Positions 1 through 11,664 are shown, counted from the first letter of the stretch. The stretch: DNA of 64,000 bases from Spongilla lacustris (GCA_949361645.1 OX442420.1:1518244-1582243); one strand, 5' to 3'. Numbers and translations are program-made. Notes: generated by a model not told the origin, from the sequence alone.

Positions 1-498
1 TAGAACGTTTGAATCGCTTTATCGTCCGAACGGTAGAGGCTATCGACTTCCTATTTTCATAACTACGTACTACACCATTGCTCTATTGTAAAACACATTT
101 TGGTGTCTTGCACTTGCTCCGTGCCAGCATTGCAACGTTTGATACACCATCAGGTTCAACCCAACATAACTTTTCTGTAGGAGTAATCAAATCGCTTCAA
201 ATTCGGTTGTATAGGTAGAGAGGTCCTATATCTATCGATTTGATCTGTTCTTTAATTTTTTATGCCATCCATTACGGAGATATAGTTGAACAAACTACGT
301 ACGTGCACATTTTCCCGCTCGATTTGCGCCAATGATTTAAGACACAAAAATGTATTTTACCCTAGGGCGTGTAGTATGAAGTGTTGAAAATAGGAAGTCG
401 ATAGCCTTTATTGTTCGGCAGATACAGCAATTCAAATGTTATAACACGATTATTTTATAATGTTATAAAACATAGGAAGTTATCTCGGAAACTGTCCC
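1..498. repeat. Foldback (palindromic) element, truncated at window edge
   Basis: Right part of a near-palindromic element of the family also seen at 23392-24213 and 24234-25053. It shares their internal blocks (the AGGTCCTATA...CTATCGATT segment, the ACTACGTGCACATTTTCCCG segment and the GCGCCAATG core) and ends with GGAAACTGTCCC followed by ATAT. The arm after the core (about 340-498) is shorter than in the complete copies. No coding capacity is evident. Confidence 0.75.
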
Positions 499-529
499 AT
501 ATGAATTAATAATTTATAATAATTAAGTG

Positions 530-645
530 GGTGGATCCCGTCCTGCCGGCCTGTCAGTTCACGGTCCGGCCTGCCAGGCCAAGCTAAATGTCCGGCCTGG
601 CAGGCCGACCTGCATGGCAGGCCGGCCTGGCCTTCGGCAACCCTG
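530..645. repeat. GC-rich CCTGGCAGGCCGG repeat, copy 1
   Basis: A block of iterated GCCTGCCAGGCCGG-type motifs, bounded on the left by AT-rich sequence (AATTTATAATAATTAAG) and on the right by TTCGGCAACCCTGG. The same block recurs at 1944-2052 (inverted) and 2578-2667, so it is a dispersed repeat and not a CpG promoter. The local self-complementarity should fold strongly. Family not recognised. Confidence 0.7.
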
Positions 646-1078
646 GTTACGAGCTTCGAAACACGGGTACTCAGTAATGAGGTGTTTCTTTTCAATTATG
701 GACATACATACCGTATGTTCTAATTGTAAAACCTAATTTCCAGCCGCATACAGCCGTGAGTATTCAGCTGTTGACAGTTTGCGGGCAAATCATATGCAGG
801 TACAGTACATGTACTTGAGTGACATGGAAGCATTATTTGATGCATGTATGTACATGCACAAGATATACCATTGTACATAATGATATCATTATTATACAGT
901 CACATCTGGCACCCAAAGAGTTAGAGTTCTCCATACAAAAAGATGCCTGTTACAGTTGTGAACATATTATTACACTAAGCCTCTGCGCCTCACAGGCAAT
1001 CCTACAGTTTTTTCATATGCATGGAACTGAATAATATAAAAATAATTCAGTGTTTTTTAGGGTTATGCATCAAAAATG
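646..1078. other. No gene seen
   Basis: AT-rich sequence with only short open frames that have no recognisable domain. I see nothing annotatable here. Confidence 0.5.
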
Positions 1079-1165
1079 CGTTGGCTCCTGGGGCTCCTGC
1101 CCCAGATCCCGATTCGGGAGCGCTGCCCCCTAGCTGGGCGGGGACCTAGAGGGGTGCACCCTCAC
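1079..1165. repeat. GC-rich transposon-like module, copy 1
   Basis: A GGGGCTCC...CCCTAGCTGGGCGG block. It is repeated in inverse orientation at about 54105-54210, where it is linked to an AGCGGATCCAG terminus. Judged to be part of a dispersed non-autonomous element. It could also be mistaken for coding sequence because the short frames are open. Confidence 0.5.
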
Positions 1166-1308
1166 ACACCTTCCCCGGGGCTTTCTCAATTTCATACAAA
1201 CCCTGCACCTGGCAGTGTGGGTCCTACATACATGTATTATCCTGGCTACACCACTGATTGAGTCCACTTTAAACAAATGCTCTGCACCCCCCCAACACAC
1301 AACCTGGC

Positions 1309-1402
1309 CAGTGGCGGATCCAGGAATTCGGCGGGGGGGGGGGGGGGGGGGGGTCCGACATGAATGATAGATGAAGGAGGGGCGCGCGCTTCGTGCGCGC
1401 AA
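1309..1402. repeat. CAGTGGCGGATCCAG terminus with G-run
   Basis: CAGTGGCGGATCCAGG is followed by a G-run (1333-1353) and a GCGCGCGCTTCGTGCGCGC hairpin. The GGCGGATCCAG motif followed by a G/C-run recurs at 11864-11930 and, inverted, at 13108-13185. CAGTGGCG starts are typical of hAT-type termini, but no 8-bp target duplication or opposite end was identified. Confidence 0.5.
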
Positions 1403-1871
1403 TTTTTTTTTGCATGCATGTTGTTCCATAGAGCATGGAAACGGAGGCAGTCCCTTGCACTCAGTTAAGTTCTTGTTCCCAGGCTTATGTGGATTTTAAA
1501 TGGGTGTGTTTCATCTGTCAGTTTCGTCAGATTTGTACGTGACGTGCGCTTAGTTATTACTTCGATACTTGAGCCACTTAAAATTTGCATCATACTCAGA
1601 TAACCTACTTCAAGCAATGAACAGTATCTATTTCGTCCCCTGTACAATTTGTACGGCACAATGATTGATAGCGGACCCTATATAGCCAGCAGTTTGAAAA
1701 CCACCTAGCTCTTGGCACGTATAAATGCTGGTCAAGTGAGTCTGAGAAAAAATCGCGGGAATCACAAAGGCGACGCATGCAATTTTACGCATCACCAGAG
1801 ATAGTAAATCGTCTCTATGTCACTGTCGCGTGTACGAACGATATCATTGCATGAAATTAAATCAGCCACCT

Positions 1872-1872
<1 letters not shown>
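1403..1872. other. No gene seen
   Basis: Unique-looking sequence without a recognisable feature. The open frames are short and lack known domains. Confidence 0.5.
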
Positions 1873-1943
<71 letters not shown>

Positions 1944-2052
1944 AGGGTTGCCGAAGGCCAGTCCGGCCTGCCAGGTCGGCCTGCCAGGCCGGATATTTAG
2001 CTTGGCCTGGCAGGTCGGACCCTGGCCTGACAGGCCGGCAGGCCGGGATCCA
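1873..2052. repeat. Poly-C tract (71 nt) joined to GC-rich repeat copy 2
   Basis: An uninterrupted C-run at 1873-1943 directly abuts an inverted copy of the CCTGGCAGGCCGG block, which ends in AT-rich sequence. The homopolymer sits exactly at the repeat end (AGGGTTGCCG), as at copy 3. This suggests the run expanded from the element terminus. Confidence 0.75.
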
Positions 2053-2577
2053 CCCACTTATTATAATAATTTATTATTTCATTTTGCGAAGTCTTTAGCT
2101 AGCTATATACAGTAATAATAGTTATTACAATCAGCTGGTAATGGTTACAATTTACAAATTACAGATACAGAAACTGAGTCTGAGATACATAACATGCAGC
2201 GATGCAAACAGCGCGCTTGCTATCTAAATACTTGTAATTAACCATGCATTGTGCTTCAGCATGACACACGCCTCCAAATGTTGAGGGAGAAGGTTCCATC
2301 ACCCGCTCGGATGGAGCTGAAGAATCAGTCATAGCTAAATACTTCCTGGCAAACTTTGCAATTGTGGAGAATTGCCCATCGTGCATTTTCCACCACGCTA
2401 GAGCGTCAATAGGGGAATTTGCATCTATGATATTCGGGCCTTAGGAACAAGCAGCCACTATACTATCTCTGATCATACTCCCCCTGAACTGCGGCTCTCT
2501 TTAATAAATTGTTTAATTATATCATAATGTTTTGTGGTTAGCCATGAATTTTTAATAAATTGTTTAATAACATCAAT
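2053..2577. other. No gene seen
   Basis: No recognisable gene, repeat family or RNA. It contains short AT-rich TTTAATAAATTG repeats near 2500-2570 that lead into the next GC-rich copy. Confidence 0.5.
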
Positions 2578-2691
2578 TTATCCGACCTGGCAGGCCGGCC
2601 TGGCAGGCCGGGCCTTTCAGGCCGGCCGGTCACAGGCCGGACCCCGGCCTGACTTTCGGCAACCCTGCCCCCCCCCCCCCCCCCCCCCCCC
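2578..2691. repeat. GC-rich repeat copy 3 with poly-C tract
   Basis: Third copy of the CCTGGCAGGCCGG block, same orientation as copy 1, ending in TTTCGGCAACCCTG and running directly into a 24-nt C-run (2668-2691). Confidence 0.7.
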
Positions 2692-2852
2692 AGGTTAAAT
2701 TTCGTTGCCTTCCAACGCCTATATGATATACGAAGAATGCAAAGCAACGCTTTTAAACGACGCGTCGTCGAGGAACAATACACCGAAGCACGAAGCACCT
2801 TTATGCGCACGTGACTGGGGTATTAATAGTGATTATATTCATCATGGGTCCT

Positions 2853-2854
<2 letters not shown>

Positions 2855-2883
<29 letters not shown>

Positions 2884-2936
2884 TCCGGACCCCCAGGACC
2901 CCCTCGCTGGATCAGCCCTTGCTGGCTACGGGCCTG
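2855..2936. repeat. G-run plus CAGGCCCGTAGCCAGC-type terminus
   Basis: A G-run at 2855-2883 leads into GGACCCCCAGGACCCCC and ends with GCTGGCTACGGGCCTG. Read on the other strand this is CAGGCCCGTAGCCAGC, a hAT-like terminus that resembles the CAGGGCCGTAGCC ends of the small element at 54820-55051. The other end was not found. Confidence 0.45.
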
Positions 2937-4040
2937 GAATGATATCCTTACAGAAGATGAACTAATACCATCCTGGATAAGTTGAAAGCATGTTAATACA
3001 TTTGACACTACGAATAATGGCGTCAATAAGCTCATTATCTCAATACACAGTTCGGAGTCATTTTTTAACAACCAGGACACAAATTAGTTACAACATAGGG
3101 CCTGTTCATGTGTAATATGACTTCTGCACAGAACCGTACCTAAGACAATAACAGGTATAATTGTTTACGCTGATGGGAAAGTAATTTTTAATAAGCACAC
3201 GCGCAATCAATGCGGATACTCCCCTTCTTTGTTATAGATGTTCTCGTGAACCGAATTGATTCTGCAAAACGATACATTCATTTGGAGCCTTGTACTGTAC
3301 ATTGAGGTAGGTTTCAGACTGGCTCTAAAAAAATCTTCATAGTTTATAATGATCCCGAAAAGTATGAGTATTCAATGACTTTATACATGTATAGAGAAAC
3401 GGGTTTATAGATTATCACACCATTGTTTCAAATTCACAGCTGAACTGAATTTGATCTTTGGACTATTAAATAGACGTTTTAAAGGGCGATGTGCAGATCC
3501 ACCCACAAATGTTTTGCAAGAATTGCTATGATGCGCTGCAACGTACACTGCGTGCATGAATCAACAGTATCATCGTACTTAATTCCTGGGAAGCCCACTT
3601 ACCAAGCGGTGAGTGCAAGGTAAGGATGCCGATATCTGTGCTCATGCCAACAAAAATAAACATATGTGTTCATATCTAGGTGTCACCCATTAAGTGTAAA
3701 CACAACAAAAATTGCTTTTCAGTGGAACATATAGAATGTGTTGCACCATGCATATGATGATAACATAATAAAGGGGGCACAACTAGCTACCTCTCTGCAC
3801 TGGACAAGCTGAAATGTTTCATCTGCCATGGCGCATAACATATTTCTTAGGCCTGTTCAGCTATCTTGCCATGTTGTTGTATGTACAGACTGCCTGGCAC
3901 AAAAGGTAGTATGTTACCACACTGTACTGACTGTGGGATGTGTGCCTAGCTCCTGCAGGACATTCTTTTGCACTGTGGTTTCTGCAATGGGGATAAAAGG
4001 GCAGCACAACATTGGACAGTGTAGTGCCAGCTAAGGAAGG
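2937..4040. other. No gene seen
   Basis: Open frames are short and without recognisable domains or splice structure that I can support. No repeat was recognised. Confidence 0.45.
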
Positions 4041-4331
4041 TGTGCTTACTCCACTTCAGGGTATCACTGGTTTTGACCATGCACACTCCATCTTGTGGTC
4101 ATGGCTGTAGTGATAAGCAACATGCATAGACATGTCACGTGAGGCTATGTACCAGCAGTACACAGGTGTGCTTACTCTAATTCAGGGTATCACTGGTTTT
4201 GACCACACCCCTTCCAGGTGTAACATAGTTAGCCATCTTGTGGTCATTTTATAAATTTAAGGTGAAGGCATGGCTGTAGATAAAGACACCATGCAGAGAT
4301 ATGTGAGGTTATACACCAGCAGTGCTTACAC
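4041..4331. repeat. Imperfect direct duplication
   Basis: The segment beginning TGTGCTTACT...CAGGGTATCACTGGTTTTGACC at 4041 recurs at 4167. Both copies continue through CCATCTTGTGGTCAT, a GGCTGTAG block and ACCAGCAGT. The second copy carries about 40 extra bases. It is a local tandem duplication, not a gene. Confidence 0.75.
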
Positions 4332-4733
4332 TACTTCATGTGTTAAACACTTCGCACACAGCCGGAGGACCTCCGAAAGTACAATGTACCTCATAATGCT
4401 TACATGTGCTGAGAAACATATGGGAATCGAAAGCTTTGCACCTAAACCTAGATGAACTAGACACATGCATGGATGGTATTTTTGCCTTTTCAAAAAGCGT
4501 GTGTCAAAGATGTTGGCTACATGCAGGGGACTGACACATGCACAAATTGTTTGCTTGACTTTACTGCATGATATTGCTGCGCATACCTCCAGCTCTAGTT
4601 GGCGAGAAGACGCTTCCATTGTCGGCCCTTGCCCTTGCTGTTATTAAATTACTAGCACTAAGTGTATTCAGTGTGCATTTAGTGTGGGTTTTAATATAAT
4701 CACGTGATCTATAGCAACGTAGCCTCGCGTGCG

Positions 4734-4785
4734 ATGACGTAATAATGGAGATATTTATTGCGAAATAAATAAGATATTACGTCAT
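4734..4785. repeat. Inverted repeat with ATGACGTAATA ends
   Basis: ATGACGTAATA...ATATTTATT pairs with AAATAAATA...TATTACGTCAT around a short loop. Possible small MITE or hairpin. No flanking duplication established. Confidence 0.45.
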
Positions 4786-5114
4786 GGCACGAGAGTCCAA
4801 TAGCAACGAGGGGCGATACATGTACTTAGTGAGAGCCATAGTGATCGAGGGAGATAGCGTGCATATCGAGTAGTGTATACCGTACAACCGTAGATTATTG
4901 AGGGCTAGGGACCCTCGAAAGAAAGGAGCTACATCGATATGGATGAAAATCACTATACTAAAGAACGTACCCCAAAATTGCAGCACGTGCTGGATTCTGT
5001 ATTGTTTCAAAGGTTCCAGTAGCTGAGTTCCATTTTCTATCAGCATATCCCCATGCACCACTAACTGCCGATCGTGGCGGTAGCTGTTACAGCAAAAACG
5101 GAAAAATGCATGTC

Positions 5115-5186
5115 ATGCACTCAAAATTGTCCAATAGGGCACGCGTTTCCTCGTAAAAGAGTGCCCTATTGAGTTTTGCAGTGCAT
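5115..5186. repeat. Hairpin with AATAGGGCAC arms
   Basis: TGCACTCAAAA...CAATAGGGCAC pairs with GTGCCCTATTG...AGTTTTGCAGTGCA. A related hairpin with the same AATAGGGCAC...GAGTGCC core lies at 51580-51660, so this is probably a dispersed hairpin element. Confidence 0.5.
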
Positions 5187-7040
5187 GCGATCGATTTAAC
5201 TAGCTAGTAAATGACTCCGACGTCGACGATGGTAGCATGCACATCCTCTGCATGAAAATGGCCAGAACGTCATTCAAGAGCGACAATTAGCTAGTACACA
5301 TGTTGGTTATTATCCGTATCCAGGACAATGACGAACCACTGATGTCATGGCAACTGACTATTATTACATATTTAGGGGTGAGCGCGGTGGGTTGTTTCGA
5401 TAACAATAAGGCTGCGCCCGCACTGTCCTACATATACGTGTATTTAATACTATACTACATGATGATAAAGCAGAGCTAGCCCTTTTAAAACAATTGAGCG
5501 GCTCGATTGTTGTTCAAATGCTCACTGCACATGTAGGCCTACACGTACACATGAGAGTGTGGGATGGTTGGAGCGGCTCGATTATTGTTCAAATACAATA
5601 GCCTGTACGTACGCGAGGTGCTAAACGCGAAATGAATTTAATAACGAAATTAGCCGGACTAGCTCGACTCGATGTTATTCCATCATAAAGCAGAGATCGG
5701 CGACCGCGGATAATACCTCGAGGATAGACTGTATCTCCCACACCTATGTCAATAGACCTAGCTATACTATCGCCACTGTCGCCAATAATATATGTTCGAA
5801 TGTTTTTCACGATGCATCAATATAAGGTAGTCCCCGATTCAATTTCCATGAGTGCATGCATGCCGCCGTTACATTCATCCCCCGCCCCACCTCCTAGTGC
5901 AAATAAATATATACCGGTATATTAAAGCTGCAAGAAGTACAATTAAGCTCGATGGCGGTCATTAGTCAGACAACATGCAGGGATCGAAGAAAGTAAACAA
6001 CACTCTATACTTGCTGATCGAGCACCATTATTGTACTGTTCGACGACGACGTCTGCAAATCTTATTCTCTGCTTCTGATGACGTCGCGTGTGTATAGCAA
6101 CCTGTCGTGGGCCGGCCCTGCCTGCATGGGGTGCGCCTCATTTGAGTTGTGATTGGTACGTTACGCGGTTGATGATGTCGTATGGTGCACCTGCAGCTAA
6201 GCCGCAGCCTAAACAACAGATTACAGAACACCCCTATTTTGTGATCGGCGCCAGATTATGTGGCATATGATTGATATGAATACAGTGATGTGCACGTGAT
6301 CGTACCATATGCGGCCCTGGCACAGTCTGGCATTTTAATTGTATATCCCTTACTGTAGAGGACGCTAAAGAATTGAGTCCTTTATAATTGAAACGTAATA
6401 GGATGCACCATCACAAATCAAATCGTGGTCCACACAAACACGACCAAGCTTTGCACGCCACCAACATAGTGATATAAATGCGCACCGGATGCGCGTGCTA
6501 AGCTGCATTTGATTGCATGGTGAGGCTGCGTTCCGAGCAATAGTATACACATATGTAACTACTATATGACGTCATAACTAGTTCTCGTTACGTACTGTAC
6601 ACTTGTATTCCGTGATGCCATGCATCAGTATATGCGCGAATCATATAGCTATATATATAGAGCTATGCACGTGCATGAGTCGTATTGGGTTCCTGATTAT
6701 CCGCCACCTTACTAGCTGACTGCATATAGTGTGTTCAGGTGTTAACTAAATTAAGACATAATCAGTGAGCAAATTGGTTTGTGTTGACTACCAAGAGCTT
6801 TCATTAATTCATGTGCTGAGACAGCACGATAGTATTCAATGTGTACACATGCAGGCCAGCGCGCGCGTCACTTTGGGAGGTCTTTAATTACATACATGTA
6901 CATGTTTTGCTTAACAACTCATACATTCCCGTGCAACATGCGTCATCAGCTATTGCCATAACATGCATCCGCACCGCTGCACAGGCCTGCATGACGCCGC
7001 CAGTGTGAACATCGAACAGACCAAGCATGTCACATTTCTA
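5187..7040. other. No gene seen
   Basis: Long stretch without a supportable gene. The short frames (up to about 73 codons) lack domains. It may contain the 3' flank of the minus-strand 7TM gene. Confidence 0.4.
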
Positions 7041-8496
7041 TCATGCTGATGATGAGCCAGTCTGTTCTTTGAGTTGCCACATTTTCACTTCTTCCCAAAC
7101 CTTCAGGGCTACAAGCATCACCGCTACTGCGAGGTGCTGTTGTGTGTATGGAGATATATGTTTGCATTCCTTGGCCAATGGTTTTGGGATGGTCTCTTGT
7201 TGCTTGTTATTTGTAATGAGATAGGCTATTGAGCAGGTGAAACTTGTTGCCAAAATCGAAAGAAAAACAACAATACCAAACCAAGAGTTTGAAGAAATAG
7301 CACCTACTTCCGACACAAGGGGATACACAGTTTGCAGCATTACATAATAGATTAGAAGAATGATACTTTCGAGGACGAATATCAACATAAGAAAACCTTT
7401 TGATCTCGATTTTTGATGCTGCTGACGCAGAGAAAGTGATCCAAATAGAAACACCACAAACAGCGTTATCAAAATTACTAGTTTGGAAAGCATAGCTATC
7501 GGATCGTTGACCATTGCCAGCACAACAAAGATGGAATGGTACAGAGACGTTGAAAGCATTACGCAAACACACCCACAACCGATGCGATGAAATATGGTCA
7601 TCTTGCTTTTGGGCGATGTGCGCCGGGTCAAAGACGACCCACCGAGCAACGCCATGATAGCAGTTAGCCCGTAGAAGAGGATGTGCAGAGTGAAAGGTGA
7701 AAATATCTTATTGGGGTACAGAGAATCGATAAGCGAGTCTTCGGAGTAGTATCTCCAACATAGTAGTCCCCAATAGAATAAAAACATCGTTACGTAAACG
7801 GCTGATACCATGATAAAAGGCGTAAAGAATAGATGGATAACCGCTGACGCTGCAAGAGTACTCTGAGGTCTCAACCTCTTGCAAATTATTGCCACACAAG
7901 GGATAGTGATGAACGTTAGAAGTAGAGACTGCAGACCGTTGCAGGTGAACAAAAGCACCACTGCGGCTGTGGAGAGTGTTTCGGTAGACTCCAAAGACGA
8001 CACTGACCACTTCTTGGAATCACGATCCGCTCCATCCAAGACCTACCAATGTATGTAAATGAGAGCAAAAGTCATTCCATTGATTGCAGTTAAGTTGGTA
8101 ACTAAACGATATTGTACTTACCAGCTTTAGGGCATCTTGCAGTACGCTCTCTCCGTGTAGCCGCTGGGTTGAGTTGCATATCTGCATGACAAGAGAGACA
8201 TTGGAGCGTCTTCTGACTTCCAGCGCTTCGTAGGTTAGTCCGTCATACAGTCGCGGTCCAAGCATCAAGACAGCCTTGCTAAGCGTCGCTAGGGCGTACT
8301 CCACACGGTAAGATTCGCCAGCGGCACACTCCGCGACGCACAAGCGAAGTTCGGCTGTCAGTGTGACAGCGTTAGAAAGGTCTGGTGTGCTAGTCTCGTT
8401 CCATCTTACAATGTCGGGTCCGGAACTGCAAATCGTTACAAAATGCCCCGTCGATGCGGTGATAGCGGCAAATGCTAGAAGCCCTGTTAACAACAT
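7041..8496 (-). CDS. Seven-transmembrane protein with Cys-containing ectodomain (two exons)
   Basis: Proposed structure: exon 1 at 8122-8496 and exon 2 at 7041-8042, separated by a 79-bp GT-AG intron (8043-8121) in phase 0. The product is about 458 residues. I chose the ATG at 8496 because it opens a signal-peptide-like stretch (MLLTGLLAFAAITAS). An upstream in-frame start at 8607 would read through a dispersed repeat. The N-terminal part of about 125 residues has scattered Cys and three N-glycosylation sequons (NET, NVS, NST). Exon 2 contains about seven hydrophobic segments, roughly residues 149-178, 187-219, 240-262, 278-300, 307-328, 343-365 and 378-402, then a hydrophilic tail of about 55 residues. 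The layout fits a GPCR-like receptor, but I see no diagnostic family motif, so the ligand and class are unknown. An additional 5' exon cannot be excluded. Confidence 0.62.
8043..8121 (-). other. Intron of the 7TM gene
   Basis: Donor CTG|GTAAGTAC and acceptor TTGGTAG|GTCTTGG. Removing 79 bases joins the signal/ectodomain frame to the membrane-spanning frame without a shift. Confidence 0.65.
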
Positions 8497-8523
8497 GCCT
8501 ATACAATAAATTGCATCCCACTT

Positions 8524-8640
8524 AGCCTCGTCCCCAGGCCCTGTTTTTTGTAAGTTGCGGGGGCGAAAAACAGGGCCTGGTATAACTGGCAGGGTCCTAG
8601 CGCGCATGCGCTAGCCATTACCATACGCTTGGTAATCGCA
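8524..8640 (-). repeat. Conserved ~115-bp hairpin module, copy 1
   Basis: It contains CCAGGCCCTGTTTTT and its complement around a short GC-rich loop, then the block read on the minus strand as GGTAATGGCTAGCGCATGCG. An almost identical module lies at 11205-11318. It ends about 28 bp from the proposed start of the 7TM gene, so that gene's 5' flank is repeat-derived. Confidence 0.7.
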
Positions 8641-9130
8641 TACGGTTGTAATTTTTGCTTGTAAACCTTTCCGTACACCATCTCGTTCTCAGCGTAAACT
8701 CTTCCTCGTCCCAGACTGTTGTATATCATACGTCGACTTACTACCCTTGCTCCTTGGACCAAGTTCTTACCTCTACGATTGGTACGTGTAGGCTGCCATT
8801 TTTAGCCGAAGCCACAATGCTGACAACCTACTTGTACTCTCGTGGTGCGCACTCATTTGAAATACCCAACAAAGGCCTTGTCCGTCGATACCTCGTCACT
8901 TTTTCAAACGTAGGGTAGTTCCAATGAGTGCGCACCAGGAGAGTACAAATAGGTTGTCCGTATTGTGGCTTCGGCAAAAAATGGCAAGTAGCGTGAGGTG
9001 GCCAGCCTACACGTACCAATCGTAGAGGCGGTCCAAGGAGCAGGGGTAGTAAGTCGACTCTACATATACGACAGTCTGGGACGAGGAAGAGTTTACGCTG
9101 AGAACGAGATGGTGTACACAGCCAAATTGC
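8641..9130. repeat. Inverted pair of a ~190-bp dispersed unit
   Basis: The sequence at about 8650-8835 (read on the minus strand) matches 8935-9118 (plus strand). Shared blocks are CCAATGAGTGCGCACCA, GCCTACACGTACCAATCGTA, GTCTGGGACGAGGAAGAG and GAGAACGAGATGGTGTAC. A third diverged copy is at 46743-47030. The minus-strand copy has a GTAGAG|GTAAGAAC boundary that resembles a splice donor, so the unit may derive from an exon of a gene or a transposon. Function unknown. Confidence 0.65.
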
Positions 9131-9560
9131 AGTTACTGGGCCAAACATGTACACATAATATACGCTATATGGCAACATATAAATTTTGTAATGTTGACAC
9201 AGTCTGCTCCATACCATGTGGGGAAATCCTATGTTAGAGGTATGTTGTACCATACGCTAATAAATATGTGTGCGTATTTGGAACAGACTGATGACATACC
9301 GTGCCAGAAATGAGGTTTCCCTTGTAAGGTGTTGTTTATAAAGGTGCAGACAATAGTATTCATATTCATATTATACTGAACCGCGTACCGTCATCGCTAT
9401 TATTGGAAATCTATTATTAAAGTGTGCAGTATATACATTAATACATATTTTTTAAAGCAATACAGAGTTGTTCCAATCATCAAGTGTGTTCTTCTGAATA
9501 ATTTCACAGTCAATATTTCAGAATTATGCCAGTCTCAAGCAGCATTGCATTCATGAATTG
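9131..9560. other. No gene seen
   Basis: AT-rich sequence. Part of 9118-9160 resembles the region just upstream of the module at 11150-11190 (AATTTGGCTGTGTAC on the minus strand). Confidence 0.4.
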
Positions 9561-10050
9561 CCTGCAGAAGAGTGGACAGTCACATTCATTCACATACGCA
9601 CACATGCATATGTACACTCATACCAACACACACCCGACACACATACACTGTACACAACTCAAACACACACGCCCAATACAGACATGCACAATCAAACACA
9701 CGTATGATCACAGAAAAGCATACGCAAACTCAAACACAATGTCTCAAACACTCCAAAACATACACTCAAACATATACATTCACATATACTCAAACACACG
9801 CACACTCAAAACACACCCTCAAACAAACACACGCACACTCAAACACAATGTACTTGAACACACAAACTCAGATACACATTCGTACCCTCAAACACAATGT
9901 ACTCACACACACTTAAACCACTCACACATCATGTATGTGAACAACACTCACACTCACACACACACTCAAAACCACTCACAAAAATGTATACAAATACTCA
10001 CACACATCCAACATACACATACATACTCAAACAGAATGAACACATACACA
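9561..10050. repeat. Degenerate CA-rich minisatellite
   Basis: Irregular repetition of ACACACTCAAACACAATGT-like strings. It leaves two plus-strand frames open for 114-188 codons with Thr/His/Asn-rich composition, which I treat as a by-product of the repeat. Confidence 0.75.
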
Positions 10051-10978
10051 GAGATACAGCATACCATGTGTTGTACCAATGGAACGACATAGTTCTTTTA
10101 GAGCACCACCTCACCTAAATATGATCACCAGATGTTTGAAACATTATAAAAAGCAGGGCAGGCAACATACCTTTCACTTGTATATTGCCACCATGACAAA
10201 TATTGCGAGAACCATTTGGCTAGAGGCAAGTCTGTTCCTGAATATGTACATCCTTACACTGGAGTTGAAGGACTCCAACCTTGAAGGATAAGATGATGCT
10301 CAAATCAAACCAGAAATGAAAAAATATTCACCTTTTAACTAAGAAACATGGACCAAATTTCACCATGTCATGAAGGATGAGGTTAGTCTGGGGACAGTAC
10401 AGCCATCAGTCTGGTCCCCAGACTAGGATGAGGTGTGTTGTTTTCTTCTTTTCCAGCAAAGGGTGCATGTTCCGCAGTCCATGTTACTTAGTATTCCAGA
10501 CACTTATCTGTTTGAGCATTATGTCGTGTACAGTGGTGGAGAGCCCTAATGCGTGCATTAATTCGAACAAAGAACGCTAAATCCTTACCACGTTAGTTTT
10601 CAGGAACACTCCCGGCAAGACTGTTGCAGCCACAACTACGATCTGTAGCCCTATCGCAAGGTTCGCCATTTATAATATCACTTACGCGTTAACTTCTTCG
10701 AGCTACCTACCATGGAAAGACGTACTTGGACAGAAAGGTATGCACTAATTAGAACTCCCTTCTGCCATACTGTCTCAGAAGAACTGGTGGAAGACCATGG
10801 GGCCTACCTGAGAGCCGCTCCTGGATTGAAGGTTCTCTTGGGCTATTTTCTCCAGTCACTTCTCATATTACAAAACCCGACGATCCTATGCAACAATCAA
10901 AGAATTAAATAAAACGGTAATCTAAAATTTCGCAGGACTGGTCCCATATATGTATTAAATCTTAAGTTCTTATGTCAA
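10051..10978. other. No gene seen (one small hairpin)
   Basis: No supportable gene. A stem of AGTCTGGGGAC and GTCCCCAGACT lies at 10385-10424. A 66-codon frame at 10712-10912 starts with ATG and has no recognisable domain. Confidence 0.45.
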
Positions 10979-11318
10979 AAAGTCTGCTACATATTGTTGC
11001 CTTTATGCACCAGAATGTAGCGCCATATCTAATGGTGGCTGTCAAAATTATCTGGGCCAGATTGTGGCTTGCTATCATACCATGCTCCAAATATGCTCGA
11101 CATACTTGTCTCAGAATGTTGCGCGTATCATATCTGGGACAGTTTGTAACAATTTGGCTGTGTACGGAAAGGTTTACAAACAAAAATTACAAAAGTATGC
11201 GATTACCAAGCGTATTGGTAATGGCTAGCGCATGCGCGCTAGGACCCTGCCAGTGTATACCAGGCCCTGTTTTTCGCCCCCGCAACTTATAAAAAACAGG
11301 GCCTGGGGACGAGGCTAC
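10979..11318 (+). repeat. Dispersed unit and hairpin module, copy 2
   Basis: It contains AATTTGGCTGTGTACGGAAA, then GCGATTACCAAGCGTATTGG, then the hairpin module with CCAGGCCCTGTTTTT/AAAAACAGGGCCTGG. It matches 8524-8660 in inverse orientation. The 5' half (10979-11150) is less clearly shared. Confidence 0.6.
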
Positions 11319-11664
11319 ATCCCACTAAGATAAAATCCAACTGCTGAAGCATAATATAGCATACCTAATGAAATTACGTCATATAAAATGGCGACTATAC
11401 ACAAAAAGTCAAATCTCACGCAAGAAGCGATCCCTATGATAGAAACATTAGACGAGTGTATGTTATACACTGTTCCAACTATTTTTAATCCCTGCGGTAT
11501 GTAACCGCTTGGAATACGGCGATATAACCAATTACGGCCGTAGGCGGGGATGTTGCGATCCGTGTCTTAGAAAACTAATTGGGTATTTAAAAACCCCATA
11601 TGTTTGCACGTATTATGCCGACTGGGGAATTTAAAATAATTGGCTTGCTGTATTCACAACAACC
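11319..11664. other. No gene seen
   Basis: No recognisable feature. It lies between the hairpin module and the SAP-like frame. Confidence 0.4.

Noticed and set aside
1857..2098. Frames with long Pro or Gly runs
   Set aside because: They cross a 71-nt C homopolymer and GC-rich repeat. Similar frames at 2538, 13033, 46996 and 47025 are rejected for the same reason.
9526..10092. 188-codon Thr/His/Asn-rich plus-strand frame
   Set aside because: It lies in a CA-rich degenerate minisatellite with no domain or splice structure.
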